Assembly: GCA_050953105.1 (NCBI GenBank)
Contig: JBMNMA010000009.1
Coordinates: 124,001 to 188,000, forward strand
From: UBA1206 sp050953105
GTDB taxonomy: Bacteria; Bacillota; Clostridia; Oscillospirales; CAG-382
Direction of reading: 5' to 3'
DNA length: 64,000 nt
Position 1 is the first letter of the stretch; each line of letters begins with the position of its first letter. Both the position numbers and the translations under genes were made by a program. Shown here one piece after another: positions 26,113 to 35,141 of the stretch. Under the pieces are notes generated by a model. That model saw only the letters and a list, made by a program, of their open reading frames with translations. It had not been told where the DNA came from and did not search any database.

Positions 26113-26880
26113 ATGAACGGACAGGCTAATGAAAATTTTATATATAACCTTCACCCGGAGCTAAACGGCGAAAATCCCGTTATCGCCGCTATAAAAAGAT
26201 TCGGCAACACCGGTTTTCTTTTGGGTATTATTATTGCCCGGGGTCTGGGTATGCTCATTAGTTTAATTTTCAGTGATGCTCCGGAGATGGCGGTTTTTTC
26301 TCTTATTCCCGATATATTGGTATTTTCGGGTATTTTAGCTTTTTACGTTTCCTGCAGGACAACTAAATATCCCGGCGTAAAGCCCACGGGACTTAAAATT
26401 CTTTATGTTATTACGATAATTATTGCATCCTTAACGGGAGTGGGAGGTTTACTTGCGTATATCGGCGTTATGTCTTGGGCAGGAAGTGAAGAATTGCTTG
26501 AATTTGTCAGTAAATATTACGGAGATCTGCCTGAAGAGACTACCAAGCTTCTTTTAGATAAAGATTTACTCCAGGTGATTGCAACCGTTGCCATAATTGC
26601 CGTTATTATAGTTGTGCTGTTTTATATTTTTGTGGCAATAGGGTTAAGAAGGGTAATAAGAACAATTAAAACCGGCACATTTTGCGGTAAGATGCCTGTT
26701 TTTCTCACAGTATTGCTTATTGTTGTAACTCTATTTCAACTTATTACAGTAATTACGAATTTTTCAAATGCCTTGAACTTTTTTGACGGTGTTATAAGCC
26801 TTGCAGAATATGTGTTGTGGACCGTTTTGGTATTTAAATTCAACAGCGATATGGAATTTTTGTGGTATTACAACACATAG
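26113..26880 (+). CDS. Multi-pass membrane protein of unknown function
   Basis: A 255-residue protein with about six hydrophobic segments (for example TGFLLGIIIARGLGMLISLI, ILYVITIIIASLTGVGGLLA, VIATVAIIAVIIVVLFYIFV) separated by short loops. I do not recognise a family. The N-terminal 30 residues and C-terminus are hydrophilic. GAGG stands before the ATG. It begins 22 bp after the preceding terminator, and no clear promoter of its own is seen. Nucleotides 26881-27084 downstream hold no gene I can support. Confidence 0.7.
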   Translation: MNGQANENFIYNLHPELNGENPVIAAIKRFGNTGFLLGIIIARGLGMLISLIFSDAPEMAVFSLIPDILVFSGILAFYVSCRTTKYPGVKPTGLKILYVITIIIASLTGVGGLLAYIGVMSWAGSEELLEFVSKYYGDLPEETTKLLLDKDLLQVIATVAIIAVIIVVLFYIFVAIGLRRVIRTIKTGTFCGKMPVFLTVLLIVVTLFQLITVITNFSNALNFFDGVISLAEYVLWTVLVFKFNSDMEFLWYYNT

Positions 26881-27084
26881 GTCATTATTGGTGTATCAAG
26901 CATAAGGCATAATCACTCGGTGCAATGTTTTTGGTTTATACAGTCACGGGTAATATTTTCTCTGATATATCATTGGACAAAAATATTTCCCAGGTTATTT
27001 CTAGCATTTTACTTATCCTGTGCATATTCAAATATAATAAAAACACTGTGTTTCTTTATCATAAAACAGCTGTAATATAAAAAC

Positions 27085-27120
27085 AATGCCTTAAGGTTTA
27101 ACCCTTAAGGCATTATTTTT
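27085..27120. terminator. Bidirectional terminator
   Basis: AATGCCTTAAGG pairs with CCTTAAGGCATT, with T-rich sequence after it on the plus strand and A-rich sequence before it. It separates two convergent genes. Confidence 0.85.
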
Positions 27121-27126
27121 TGCTCA

Positions 27127-27369
27127 CTAAAAATTCTTCAGCTCAGCAAGGCAGTTTTTGCATACGGGCTTTTCGCGGAAAGTTTCAAGGTCGTCGGGAC
27201 TCCCGCAAAATTCGCATACAGGAATGAATTTTTTGATAATGATAGCATCGTTTTCAGTGAAGAATTCGAGCTTATCATTCTCATTGATGGACAGTTGCTT
27301 GCGGATCTCCATGGGAACCACAAGACGGCCCAGCATGTCGAGCTTTCTGACATAGCCAGATGATTTCAT
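27127..27369 (-). CDS. AbrB/SpoVT-type regulator with C-terminal zinc ribbon
   Basis: An 80-residue DNA-binding protein. Residues 1-50 are a swapped-hairpin AbrB domain (GYVRKLDMLGRLVVPMEIRK, DKLEFFTENDAIIIKKF). Residues 52-75 carry two CxxC pairs (CEFC and CKNC) that should bind one zinc ion. AbrB relatives act as transition-state or sporulation regulators; the targets here are unknown. GGAGG precedes the ATG, and the promoter is perfect consensus, so the protein is probably abundant. Confidence 0.9.
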   Translation of the reverse strand: MKSSGYVRKLDMLGRLVVPMEIRKQLSINENDKLEFFTENDAIIIKKFIPVCEFCGSPDDLETFREKPVCKNCLAELKNF

Positions 27370-27401
27370 AACAAGTCCTCCGAAAATGAAATTCTTGCAA
27401 G

Positions 27402-27430
27402 ATTATAGCATTTTAGGAATTATGTGTCAA
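27402..27430 (-). promoter_or_regulatory. Perfect-consensus sigma-A promoter of the AbrB-type gene
   Basis: On the minus strand TTGACA (27430-27425), 17 bp, TATAAT (27407-27402). Confidence 0.9.
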
Positions 27431-27447
27431 TATAAAATTGTAAACAA

Positions 27448-28230
27448 TTATATATCATTTATTAAATTTCCAATGCTTTCGACAACAAAATCGGGAGCAT
27501 TTTGATTGTTTATGTCACTTTTTGTCGACTCACCGGAAAGCACCAAAATTGATGTAATACCGTTAGCTTTACCAAGTGCAATATCGGTGTAGAGCCTGTC
27601 CCCTACAACCGCAGCGGAGTTAAAATCCACCTTGGCGTGGTTGATAAGATAAGAAGCGGTTTCGTAGTGGGGCTTGCCGAAATAACGGGGTTTCTTGCCG
27701 GTGGCGGCGGTAACCAGAGCGCAAATTGCGCCGCTGTCGGGTATATAACCATCTTTAACGGGGCAGACAAAGTCGGGATGGGTGGAATAGAATATTGCCC
27801 CCTTGTCAATTAACATACAAGCATTTTTAAGCTTTTCGTATGTAACGGTAGTGTCAAATGAAACCACCACAATGTCGGCTTTTGTCCCGTCGGAAAGGTT
27901 GATTCCGCCTTTCACAAAGGATTCTTCAAGGGCGGGGGTTCCCACCAGATACACCGACTGACCGGCATGATTTTTATTTAAAAAGTCTATGGTTACGTCT
28001 GCAGAGGATATAACATCACCGTCAGATACCTCAAAGCCGAGCCGGTTCAGCTTTTCGTAATACATTTCAATGCTTTTCGAGGCATTATTGGTAAAATAAA
28101 TTATCCTTTTACCCTTTTCTCTTGCTGTTTTTACAAATTCCCTTGCACCGGGAATAGGGGTGTCGTCAAGGTATATGGTGCCGTCCATGTCGAGTATAAA
28201 AAGCTTTTTGTCAACAAATCTGCCCTTCAT
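27448..28230 (-). CDS. HAD-IIA family sugar/glycerol-phosphate phosphatase (NagD-like)
   Basis: A 260-residue cytoplasmic phosphatase of the haloacid dehalogenase class IIA. Visible motifs are FILDMDGTIYL (nucleophile Asp), YFTNNASKS (motif II), the lysine in FGKPHYETA (motif III) and VVGDRLYTDIALG (motif IV). Substrates in this group include 4-nitrophenyl phosphate, glycerol phosphate and nucleotides; the natural one cannot be read from sequence. GAGG stands ten bases before the ATG. Confidence 0.92.
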   Translation of the reverse strand: MKGRFVDKKLFILDMDGTIYLDDTPIPGAREFVKTAREKGKRIIYFTNNASKSIEMYYEKLNRLGFEVSDGDVISSADVTIDFLNKNHAGQSVYLVGTPALEESFVKGGINLSDGTKADIVVVSFDTTVTYEKLKNACMLIDKGAIFYSTHPDFVCPVKDGYIPDSGAICALVTAATGKKPRYFGKPHYETASYLINHAKVDFNSAAVVGDRLYTDIALGKANGITSILVLSGESTKSDINNQNAPDFVVESIGNLINDI

Positions 28231-28317
28231 TTTAACCTCGCTAATTTTGTCATTATATACATTATACCCAAATTTAAAAAGAAATGCAACCGAAAGCGTA
28301 AATGGAATAAAATTATA

Positions 28318-28346
28318 TTGAAAATTAACATAAATTGTGTTATAAT
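28318..28346 (+). promoter_or_regulatory. Promoter of the M55 peptidase gene
   Basis: TTGAAA at 28318-28323, 17 bp, TATAAT at 28341-28346. Confidence 0.8.
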
Positions 28347-28400
28347 TTCCTTATGATTTGATATTTTGCATATTATGTATTAATACAGGGGGATTTAATT

Positions 28401-29207
28401 ATGTTTACCCACGGCGGAAGGTTTTATATTGCAGTCGATCTTGAGGGTATCGCCTGCGTCATAGGCGAATACGGCAAAGGCCTTGGCTTTGACACCCCCG
28501 GTTATTTTTATGCCAAAAAACAGGCCACAAATGAAACCAATGCCGCCATAAAAGCCCTGTTTGACAACGGAGCCACAGAGGTATGGGTATGGGACAACCA
28601 TGGCAAGGGCTACAACCTTGACTATGATAATCTTGACAAACGGGTTAAAATCGTTATGGGGGCAGGCAACCGCCAGCGTTTTCCCCATATAAATACCGGC
28701 TTTGACGGAGTGCTGTTTATAGGCTACCACGCCTATGACACCTCCAATGCAGTTCTGGCCCATGTTTATTCCTCCGCTACATATCAATACCAAAAAATAA
28801 ACGGAAAAGACATAGGCGAGCTTCAGGTTGACGCCGCTATTGCCGGCAACAACGGCGTTCCCCCTATTTTTGTATCCTCCGACGATATATGCATAAGTCA
28901 GGCTAAAGAGTCCTTCGGGGATATCCCGTCGGTGGTGACAAAAACCGCCCTTGCATGGAACTGCTGTATATCAAAGCATCCCGCCGCCGTCTGCGACGAA
29001 ATTTATGAGGAAGTTGCAAAATCGGTTAAAAATATAGAAAACCGTAAGGTATATACCATACCGTCCCCCTTTGAATATGAAGTCCGCTTTAAGCGGATAG
29101 AATATGCCGAATCAACTAAGCTTATTTCATACGACAACAAGCCCTTTGAAAGAATAGATCCATATACCCTGCGGGGATATCTGGCAAAACCCGAAGATAT
29201 ATTTTAA
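28401..29207 (+). CDS. M55 family D-aminopeptidase (DppA-like)
   Basis: A 268-residue zinc peptidase. AVDLEGIACV, VWDNHGKGYN and FIGYHAYDTS correspond to the metal-binding and active-site motifs of the DppA family, which releases D-amino acids such as D-alanine from short peptides. GELQVDAAIAG is a further conserved stretch. There is no signal peptide, so it should act on imported or recycled cell-wall peptides in the cytoplasm. GGGGGA stands before the ATG. The next gene starts 31 bp downstream. Confidence 0.9.
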   Translation: MFTHGGRFYIAVDLEGIACVIGEYGKGLGFDTPGYFYAKKQATNETNAAIKALFDNGATEVWVWDNHGKGYNLDYDNLDKRVKIVMGAGNRQRFPHINTGFDGVLFIGYHAYDTSNAVLAHVYSSATYQYQKINGKDIGELQVDAAIAGNNGVPPIFVSSDDICISQAKESFGDIPSVVTKTALAWNCCISKHPAAVCDEIYEEVAKSVKNIENRKVYTIPSPFEYEVRFKRIEYAESTKLISYDNKPFERIDPYTLRGYLAKPEDIF

Positions 29208-29238
29208 ACGCTTGTAAAAGCGTCAGGGAGTTAGTGTT

Positions 29239-30252
29239 ATGAGTACGCAGGTAATTGGCACAACCGGAAACCGGAAAAAACAGGCCAAAAAAGACAGGCG
29301 GCGGATAATCAGGGTAGTGGAATACTTTGATTTTTCCGGGATAATCGAAAACTCACCCGTTCAGGTGAATGAAGGCTATGTGGTGGCTGACGTGGATACC
29401 AACGAGTTTTTTGCTACCTTCACCTTTCAAAACCTTTCACAAAAGTCTATAAAAAGCCTTGATATAAGACTGTTTTTATACAGAAACAGCAATGTTCCGT
29501 ATATAAAAATCCCCTTTACCTACTCCTTTGAAAATATGACCTTGGGTATGCGGAGCCGGGATAACGAAGAACAGCCGGGGAAGCTAAAACGCATTGTTTG
29601 GCATAAAAAGGAATCTTGTAATATCGAAGTCCTTGAGAATTTCGGTAAAACGGTATATATAAAAATTCCCGAATCCTATTTCAGCAAGATAAAGCTTGAA
29701 ATAAATTCGGTCCTTTATGCCAACGGAGAAAAAGAAGAGCTTGGTATTTTGGTTAGCAACAAATACCGGCACTTTAAAGAGCTTGATTACGAAAAACAGT
29801 ATGCCTTTGCTAAGGTCAACATTTACGACAGGGCGGAGGAATACCATCCCACCAAGGTTATCCCTCAAAAAACACAAAACGCCTGGTTATGCTGCTGCGG
29901 CACAAAAAACCTTGCCGATGACGAAATATGCCGTGTCTGCGGCCGTGACAGGGACTGGCAGCTTGAAACCATAAGCGACGAAAATCTTGAAAAAACCGTA
30001 ATGTCCCTCAAACAGCAAAGCGACGGTTTTTTGCGTGACAAAACCAAATACAAACCTTATGAAAAACCCCTGACTGAAGAAGAGCAAGATAAGAAAATTA
30101 AAGAATATGAAAAAATTATCCGCCGTCTGGCAGAGCAGGAACGGATAAACGAACGAAAGAGAAAGCTGATTATCCCCAAGATAATATTTTTCTTCGGTTT
30201 TATATATCTTTTGATATATATAATATATACATTAACCGCAATTTTACGATGA
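29239..30252 (+). CDS. Tail-anchored zinc-ribbon protein of unknown function
   Basis: A 337-residue protein I do not recognise as a named family. Residues ~25-200 are a beta-rich region of two probable sandwich-like halves. Residues ~215-240 hold a zinc ribbon (WLCCCGTKNLADDEIC, CRVCGRDRDW). A highly charged, probably coiled-coil stretch follows at ~265-310, and a single hydrophobic helix (IIFFFGFIYLLIYIIYT) ends the protein. This gives a tail-anchored topology with the soluble part in the cytoplasm. It lies between the M55 peptidase and a solute-binding lipoprotein with gaps of 31 and 13 bp, so the three are probably cotranscribed. Confidence 0.75.
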   Translation: MSTQVIGTTGNRKKQAKKDRRRIIRVVEYFDFSGIIENSPVQVNEGYVVADVDTNEFFATFTFQNLSQKSIKSLDIRLFLYRNSNVPYIKIPFTYSFENMTLGMRSRDNEEQPGKLKRIVWHKKESCNIEVLENFGKTVYIKIPESYFSKIKLEINSVLYANGEKEELGILVSNKYRHFKELDYEKQYAFAKVNIYDRAEEYHPTKVIPQKTQNAWLCCCGTKNLADDEICRVCGRDRDWQLETISDENLEKTVMSLKQQSDGFLRDKTKYKPYEKPLTEEEQDKKIKEYEKIIRRLAEQERINERKRKLIIPKIIFFFGFIYLLIYIIYTLTAILR

Positions 30253-30265
30253 AAGGAGATGCCCG

Positions 30266-31813
30266 ATGAAAAAACTGTTTTGCCTAATCGTTGTCCTGAC
30301 AATGTTTTTGACAATCCTGGCATCCTGCAACGAACCCGGGGGTAAAAGCGATACATCATCCCAGAATGAAAGCAGTGCAGGTCAGGTGTCGGACGAAAGT
30401 CTTGATGATTCGTCCGCCGAAGAATCTCTCCCCCCCGATATCGTTACCAAAGATTTTGGTGGTCGGGATTTTATCGTGCTGTCTATCGGTTTTTCGGACA
30501 CCATTTCCGAAATTCTGACTAATGAACTGACCGAAGACAGCCGGAGCTGGCTTACATCGGCTGTTAACGATGCCATTGACGAAAGAAACACCCTTACCGA
30601 AAACCATCTTAATGTAAAAATAAAAGAACTGAAGGTGGAGTCGGGCCGTGTGGGCGACAAGATTCTTACATATATAAGAAACGAAATTGTTAGCAATCAG
30701 CGCACCTTTGACGTTTGCGCCCCTTCCATTTACGACTGCGGCACCCTTGCAGCCGAACAGTCTTTCTACAACCTTAGAGAAATTGAATCCCTCAATACCG
30801 AAAACGAATGGTGGGACCAGTCCTTTAACGAGTCCATGACAATCAACGGCTGCCTTTACTTCACCCTGGGTGACATAGGCATCCATAATAAAAACGCTAC
30901 TCCGGTTATTTACTTCAACAAAAACCTTGCCGTTGATCTTGGTATAAACCCCATGGATTTATATGATATGGTGCGGGAAGGCAAATGGACCTTTGACAGG
31001 GCCTATGAGTATGCCAAAAAACTGAGCGTCGACCTTGACGACAACGGCAAAATAGACTATAAAGACCAGGTTGGCTGGGCCGGCCAGGCAGATGACACAT
31101 GGAACTTCTTCTTCGGTTCGGGGGAACGGATAGTTTCTATAAGCCCTGACGGCGGACTTGAGCTTACTATGTTCAACTCCCGTTCGGTGGACGTGGCCGA
31201 GAAGATGTATAATATGTTCAGGGACACCAAGTATTACATATCTGCTAACGACTTTTTCGGTGACTCCAACGAGCCTACATATGAATGCACCGGCAAGGCC
31301 TTTATAGAGGGCAGAGTGCTGTTTTTCTCAGACAACATGGCGTTTATGCACTACTTTGCCGATATGGATGACGATTTTGGAATACTCCCCACACCTAAAT
31401 TTAACGAAAACCAGGATTCCTATCATTCTCTTATAAACCCCTGGACGGGCAACGCCTTTGCCATTCCCGTTCATCTTACCGAAGAAGAGGTCTACTTCGC
31501 AGGTGCCGTTCTTGACGTTATGGGTTATTACTCCCGCAGCACGGTAGCCTATGAATACGAACAGCGCACCCTTACTTATCAGAAAACAAGAGACGAAGAC
31601 TCCATCGAAATGTTAAGAATTATCTTCAATACCCGCGGCTGTGATATAGGTATTATCTACAACATAGGCAAGTCAAGCGGAACGGGTCTGCCCTGGATGC
31701 TCCAGCAGCTTATGAAACAGCCTGCCGGCACCTTTGCGTCCTGGTATCAGGCAAGAGAAGATGCCGCATTATCTGATCTTGACGATATTATAATGGCTTA
31801 TGGTTTAGATTAA
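30266..31813 (+). CDS. Extracellular solute-binding lipoprotein, paralogue 2
   Basis: A 515-residue lipoprotein (lipobox ILASC) with an acidic linker and a solute-binding family 1 fold. It shares with paralogues 1 and 3 the signatures WWDQSFNESMTINGCLYFTL, VREGKWTFDRAYEYAKKL and FGILPTPKFNENQDSY. A stretch LDDNGKIDYKDQVGW resembles a calcium-binding loop. AAAGGAG precedes the ATG. Permease genes are absent, as for the other two. It is the last gene of the M55 unit and has a strong terminator. Confidence 0.88.
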   Translation: MKKLFCLIVVLTMFLTILASCNEPGGKSDTSSQNESSAGQVSDESLDDSSAEESLPPDIVTKDFGGRDFIVLSIGFSDTISEILTNELTEDSRSWLTSAVNDAIDERNTLTENHLNVKIKELKVESGRVGDKILTYIRNEIVSNQRTFDVCAPSIYDCGTLAAEQSFYNLREIESLNTENEWWDQSFNESMTINGCLYFTLGDIGIHNKNATPVIYFNKNLAVDLGINPMDLYDMVREGKWTFDRAYEYAKKLSVDLDDNGKIDYKDQVGWAGQADDTWNFFFGSGERIVSISPDGGLELTMFNSRSVDVAEKMYNMFRDTKYYISANDFFGDSNEPTYECTGKAFIEGRVLFFSDNMAFMHYFADMDDDFGILPTPKFNENQDSYHSLINPWTGNAFAIPVHLTEEEVYFAGAVLDVMGYYSRSTVAYEYEQRTLTYQKTRDEDSIEMLRIIFNTRGCDIGIIYNIGKSSGTGLPWMLQQLMKQPAGTFASWYQAREDAALSDLDDIIMAYGLD

Positions 31814-31848
31814 ATTTATACAGCAAAATCAAAAAGACTTAAAAAGTA

Positions 31849-31879
31849 AACCCGCAGGTTAATACCTGCGGGTTGTTTT
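31849..31879. terminator. Bidirectional terminator
   Basis: AACCCGCAGGT pairs with ACCTGCGGGTT around a 4-nt loop. A T run follows on the plus strand, and the facing minus gene ends just beyond it. Confidence 0.9.
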
Positions 31880-33111
31880 TATTTGGAATTTAACACATAT
31901 TCGGCGGCGGTAAGCACACCGTATCTGCCACTTTCATAGGTAAGTCCGCCCTGCAGATAAACGCAGTAGGGAGGTCGAAGCGGCGCATCAGCGGAAAGTT
32001 CTATGGAAGAACCCTGGGTAAACGCACCGGCTGCCATAATAACGTCGTCCTTATAGCCAGGCATATAGGCAGGAAGGGGAGTAACATGGGAATCTACCGG
32101 AGAACCGGCCTGAATGCCTTTGCAAAATGCTTTAAGCTGTTCCGGGCCGCCAAGGTAAACCACCTGAACAATATCCTCACGCATTTCAAAGGGATCGGGA
32201 TTAACCTCAAAGCCCAGCTTCTTAAACAGCAAAGCCGTAAAATGAGCGGTCTTCTTGGCATTTGCCACCGAATGCGGGGCATAGAACAGCCCTTTTATAA
32301 TCCCCTTTGTATTGCCAAGTGAGGCGCCGGCTTCGGTGCCTATACCGGGAACCGAATACCGCCAGGCGGCAAGTTCAACCGCTGTGGCTGTCCCCACAAG
32401 GTATCCGCCGCTTTCGGCCATTCCGCCACCGGGATTTTTAATTAGAGAGCCTGCAAGAAGGTCGGCCTTGGGTTCGGTTATATTGGTAAACTCGCCGTAG
32501 CAGTTGTCCACATACACAAAGGCATTAGACACCGACTTGACAGCGTTATAAAGCTCGGTTATCTCACCTGCCGTCAGTGTCCGCCGTGAGGCATAACCTT
32601 TCGACCGCTGGATATAAACCACCTTTATGGTCTTGTCCTCTTTAAGCACCCTTAAAATCTCATCGGTATCAAGGGTTTTGCCGTCAATTAACTCTGTCTG
32701 GCGGTATTTGACTCCGAAATCGGCCAATGACCCCTGTTGACCCTTTAAGCCTATAACTCCAAGCAAGGTGTCATAGGGCTTGCCGGTAACACAATACATG
32801 GTGTCGCCGGGGCGGAGAAGGCCGAAAAGGCCTATTGTCAAGGCATGGGTGCCGGATATTATGTTGTGACGGACAAACCCCGCCTCGCAGCCGAACACCT
32901 TGGCGTAAATATCGTCGGCAGCCTGCCGGCCGTCATCGTTGTAACCGTAACCGGTGGTAGGGTTGAAATGACGGTCGGATAGCCTGCATTCCGAAAAAGC
33001 GGAAAGCACTTTTTCGGTGTTAATTTGACTTATTTCGTCGATTTTTTTAAAAATATCGGCAAGTTCTGTTTCACATTGATTAGCAAGGTTTCTTAGATAA
33101 GGGGATATCAT
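31879..33111 (-). CDS. PLP-dependent methionine gamma-lyase-like / aluminium-resistance family protein
   Basis: A 410-residue fold-type I PLP enzyme of the family often called cystathionine beta-lyase involved in aluminium resistance. Visible features are RHNIISGTHALTIGLFGLL, YVDNCYGEF and the probable PLP lysine in GSLIKNPGGGMAESGGY. The reaction is probably C-S or related lyase chemistry on an amino acid; the physiological substrate is not known. The start codon shares an A with the stop of the upstream M42 gene (TAATG), indicating translational coupling. It is the last gene of the murD operon. Confidence 0.85.
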   Translation of the reverse strand: MISPYLRNLANQCETELADIFKKIDEISQINTEKVLSAFSECRLSDRHFNPTTGYGYNDDGRQAADDIYAKVFGCEAGFVRHNIISGTHALTIGLFGLLRPGDTMYCVTGKPYDTLLGVIGLKGQQGSLADFGVKYRQTELIDGKTLDTDEILRVLKEDKTIKVVYIQRSKGYASRRTLTAGEITELYNAVKSVSNAFVYVDNCYGEFTNITEPKADLLAGSLIKNPGGGMAESGGYLVGTATAVELAAWRYSVPGIGTEAGASLGNTKGIIKGLFYAPHSVANAKKTAHFTALLFKKLGFEVNPDPFEMREDIVQVVYLGGPEQLKAFCKGIQAGSPVDSHVTPLPAYMPGYKDDVIMAAGAFTQGSSIELSADAPLRPPYCVYLQGGLTYESGRYGVLTAAEYVLNSK

Positions 33112-34100
33112 TATTTAATGCCTTCCTCGATAAATGCGGCAAAGAGCTTGACGCAGTTTTCAAGGTCTTTCGAATCGATAACCTCAACAGGAGAGTGAAC
33201 ATAACGGGCGGGAATGGATATACATCCCGCATAGCTGCCACCTCCTGCCGTCTGCATAGAAGCTGTGTCGGTGCCGCCGGCGGAAAGCACTTCGTACTGA
33301 TATTTAATCTTCCTGTCCTCAGCAAGTTCGGTAAGACGGTCAACAATCAGCTTGGAGCATATAACTGAGGAATCCTTAATCTTTATGGCAGCGCCGCCGC
33401 CCAGCTTAACCTCGCCGGGATTAGCTCCTATTGCGTCATAGGAGGGTGTAAGGTCGCAGGCAAGGGAATAGTCGGGCAATATCACGTTTGATGCCGCCCT
33501 GGAGCCGCGAAGGCCGACTTCCTCCTGAACGGTAAAGACGAAATAGGTGTCATATTTAAACTTTTTAGTCGTTTTTGCAGCTTCTACCAGAACGGAGCAG
33601 CCTAAACGGTCGTCAAAGGCTTTGGCGGCATAGCGTTTGTTGGCAAGCCGGGTTACCCGCTGGGCAAGGGTGAGATAATCCCCAACCTTAACTTTCTTTT
33701 CGGCATCCTTTTTATCCTTGGCGCCTATATCTACAATCATTTTATTTATATTAAGGTCGCCAGGCTGAACATTTTCTTCAAACACGATAACACCCTTGGT
33801 GCCGTTTTTAAATACAACCTCGTTATATGCCGAGTTGATGGGACGAATGCCCCCCACATTGGAAACCCTGATAAGACCGGATTTGTCAATAAAAGTAACC
33901 ACAAAGCCTATTTCGTCCATGTGGGCGGCAAGCATTGACTTTTTGGACGAATCCTCGCCTTTTTTAAAGCAGATAAGGTTGCCCATGGGGTCAGTCTGAA
34001 TGGAATCCACATAGGGCTTAATGTCGTTCGCTATAAGATTGGCCAGCTCCTCCTCGTTTCCGGTAACCGAAAAGGGGGTGATATATCTTTTTATATCCAT
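33111..34100 (-). CDS. M42 family aminopeptidase, copy 3 of 3
   Basis: A 329-residue metallo-aminopeptidase of the FrvX/TET type, which forms hollow dodecamers that trim peptides in the cytoplasm. Metal and catalytic positions are all recognisable: AAHMDEIGF, AKAFDDRLGC, VQEEVGLRG, ACDLTPS and RYVHSPVEV. AAAGGA precedes the ATG. It is the fourth gene of the operon, 21 bp after the second M42 copy. Confidence 0.92.
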   Translation of the reverse strand: MDIKRYITPFSVTGNEEELANLIANDIKPYVDSIQTDPMGNLICFKKGEDSSKKSMLAAHMDEIGFVVTFIDKSGLIRVSNVGGIRPINSAYNEVVFKNGTKGVIVFEENVQPGDLNINKMIVDIGAKDKKDAEKKVKVGDYLTLAQRVTRLANKRYAAKAFDDRLGCSVLVEAAKTTKKFKYDTYFVFTVQEEVGLRGSRAASNVILPDYSLACDLTPSYDAIGANPGEVKLGGGAAIKIKDSSVICSKLIVDRLTELAEDRKIKYQYEVLSAGGTDTASMQTAGGGSYAGCISIPARYVHSPVEVIDSKDLENCVKLFAAFIEEGIK

Positions 34101-34121
34101 AATTTATATCCTTTCTGTATT

Positions 34122-35141
34122 TTAAGCTATGCCGTTTGCTGCCACAAGTTCAAGCAGCTTTTTAATTTCGTCAAAATCCCGTTGGTCGGCCACGGAGGTG
34201 GCGGAATGGATATACCTCACCGGTGCGGATATTGCCGCAACCTTGGTGGGATAGTAGATCCGCTGGTAGGCGGAAGCGTCGTTGCCGCCGGCCACTAGGT
34301 TTTTAATCTGGAATTTTATATTGTTTTCTTCGCATATGCTGATAAGCTTTTGTAAAACCTTGGGGGAATAGACAGTGCCGTTATCCATAAAGGATAAAAC
34401 TGCACCCTTGCCCAGCTCGCAGGCTTTTCCCGATTCGGGTGAGCCGTGGATATCCCCGGCGGTAGTGGCTTCTACAACCACAACCTCATCGGCCTTTTCG
34501 GAAAATGCCACGTTCATGGCACCCCGGCAGCCTTCTTCTTCCATAATTACAAAGGCAAAATAGGTGTCGTATTCAAGGTCCTGCTTAATAAGCTCACACA
34601 GCATATAACAGCCGAACCTGTCGTCAATGGCCTTGGATTTAATTTTATAATCACCGAAGGTTTCAAAGTTTGGTTCAAACGTTACAAGGTCGCCTACTTT
34701 TACATATTTTAGCGTATCTTCCTTGCTTACCGAGCCTATATCAATAAACATCTTTTCTATAATTGGGGCGACACCCCGTTCCTCGGGTTTTTGAATATGA
34801 ATGGCTTTGCCGCAAATAACACCGGGAATACGGTTTTCACCGATAACCACTCGTTTGCCTGATATAACTCTCCGGTCAATACCGCCGACGGTTCCAAAGT
34901 AGATAAATCCGTCCTCGTCAATATGGCGCACCATAAAGCCGACTTCATCCATATGGGCGGAAAAGAGGAGCTTATTCTGCCGTTCTTTTTTACCTTTTTT
35001 AAATACTATAAGGTTTCCCGTCTTGTCCACTCTGTAGGAAGTGGCATAGGGTTTTATTTCTTCAATAATTATATCCCTGACTTCGTCCTCCATGGAGGAA
35101 GGGCCGAAGGCGGAGCATAGCTTTTTTAACAGTTCGCTCAT
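34122..35141 (-). CDS. M42 family aminopeptidase, copy 2 of 3
   Basis: A 339-residue paralogue of its neighbours with SAHMDEVGF, KAIDDRFGC, IMEEEGCRG and RYIHSATSV. At the position where copies 1 and 3 have Asp (ACDLTP, ALDVCN) this one reads VVEATTAGD, the Glu variant seen in one M42 branch, so specificity may differ. Its ribosome binding site GGGAGGG lies in the end of copy 1, and start and stop overlap as TAATG. Confidence 0.92.
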   Translation of the reverse strand: MSELLKKLCSAFGPSSMEDEVRDIIIEEIKPYATSYRVDKTGNLIVFKKGKKERQNKLLFSAHMDEVGFMVRHIDEDGFIYFGTVGGIDRRVISGKRVVIGENRIPGVICGKAIHIQKPEERGVAPIIEKMFIDIGSVSKEDTLKYVKVGDLVTFEPNFETFGDYKIKSKAIDDRFGCYMLCELIKQDLEYDTYFAFVIMEEEGCRGAMNVAFSEKADEVVVVEATTAGDIHGSPESGKACELGKGAVLSFMDNGTVYSPKVLQKLISICEENNIKFQIKNLVAGGNDASAYQRIYYPTKVAAISAPVRYIHSATSVADQRDFDEIKKLLELVAANGIA

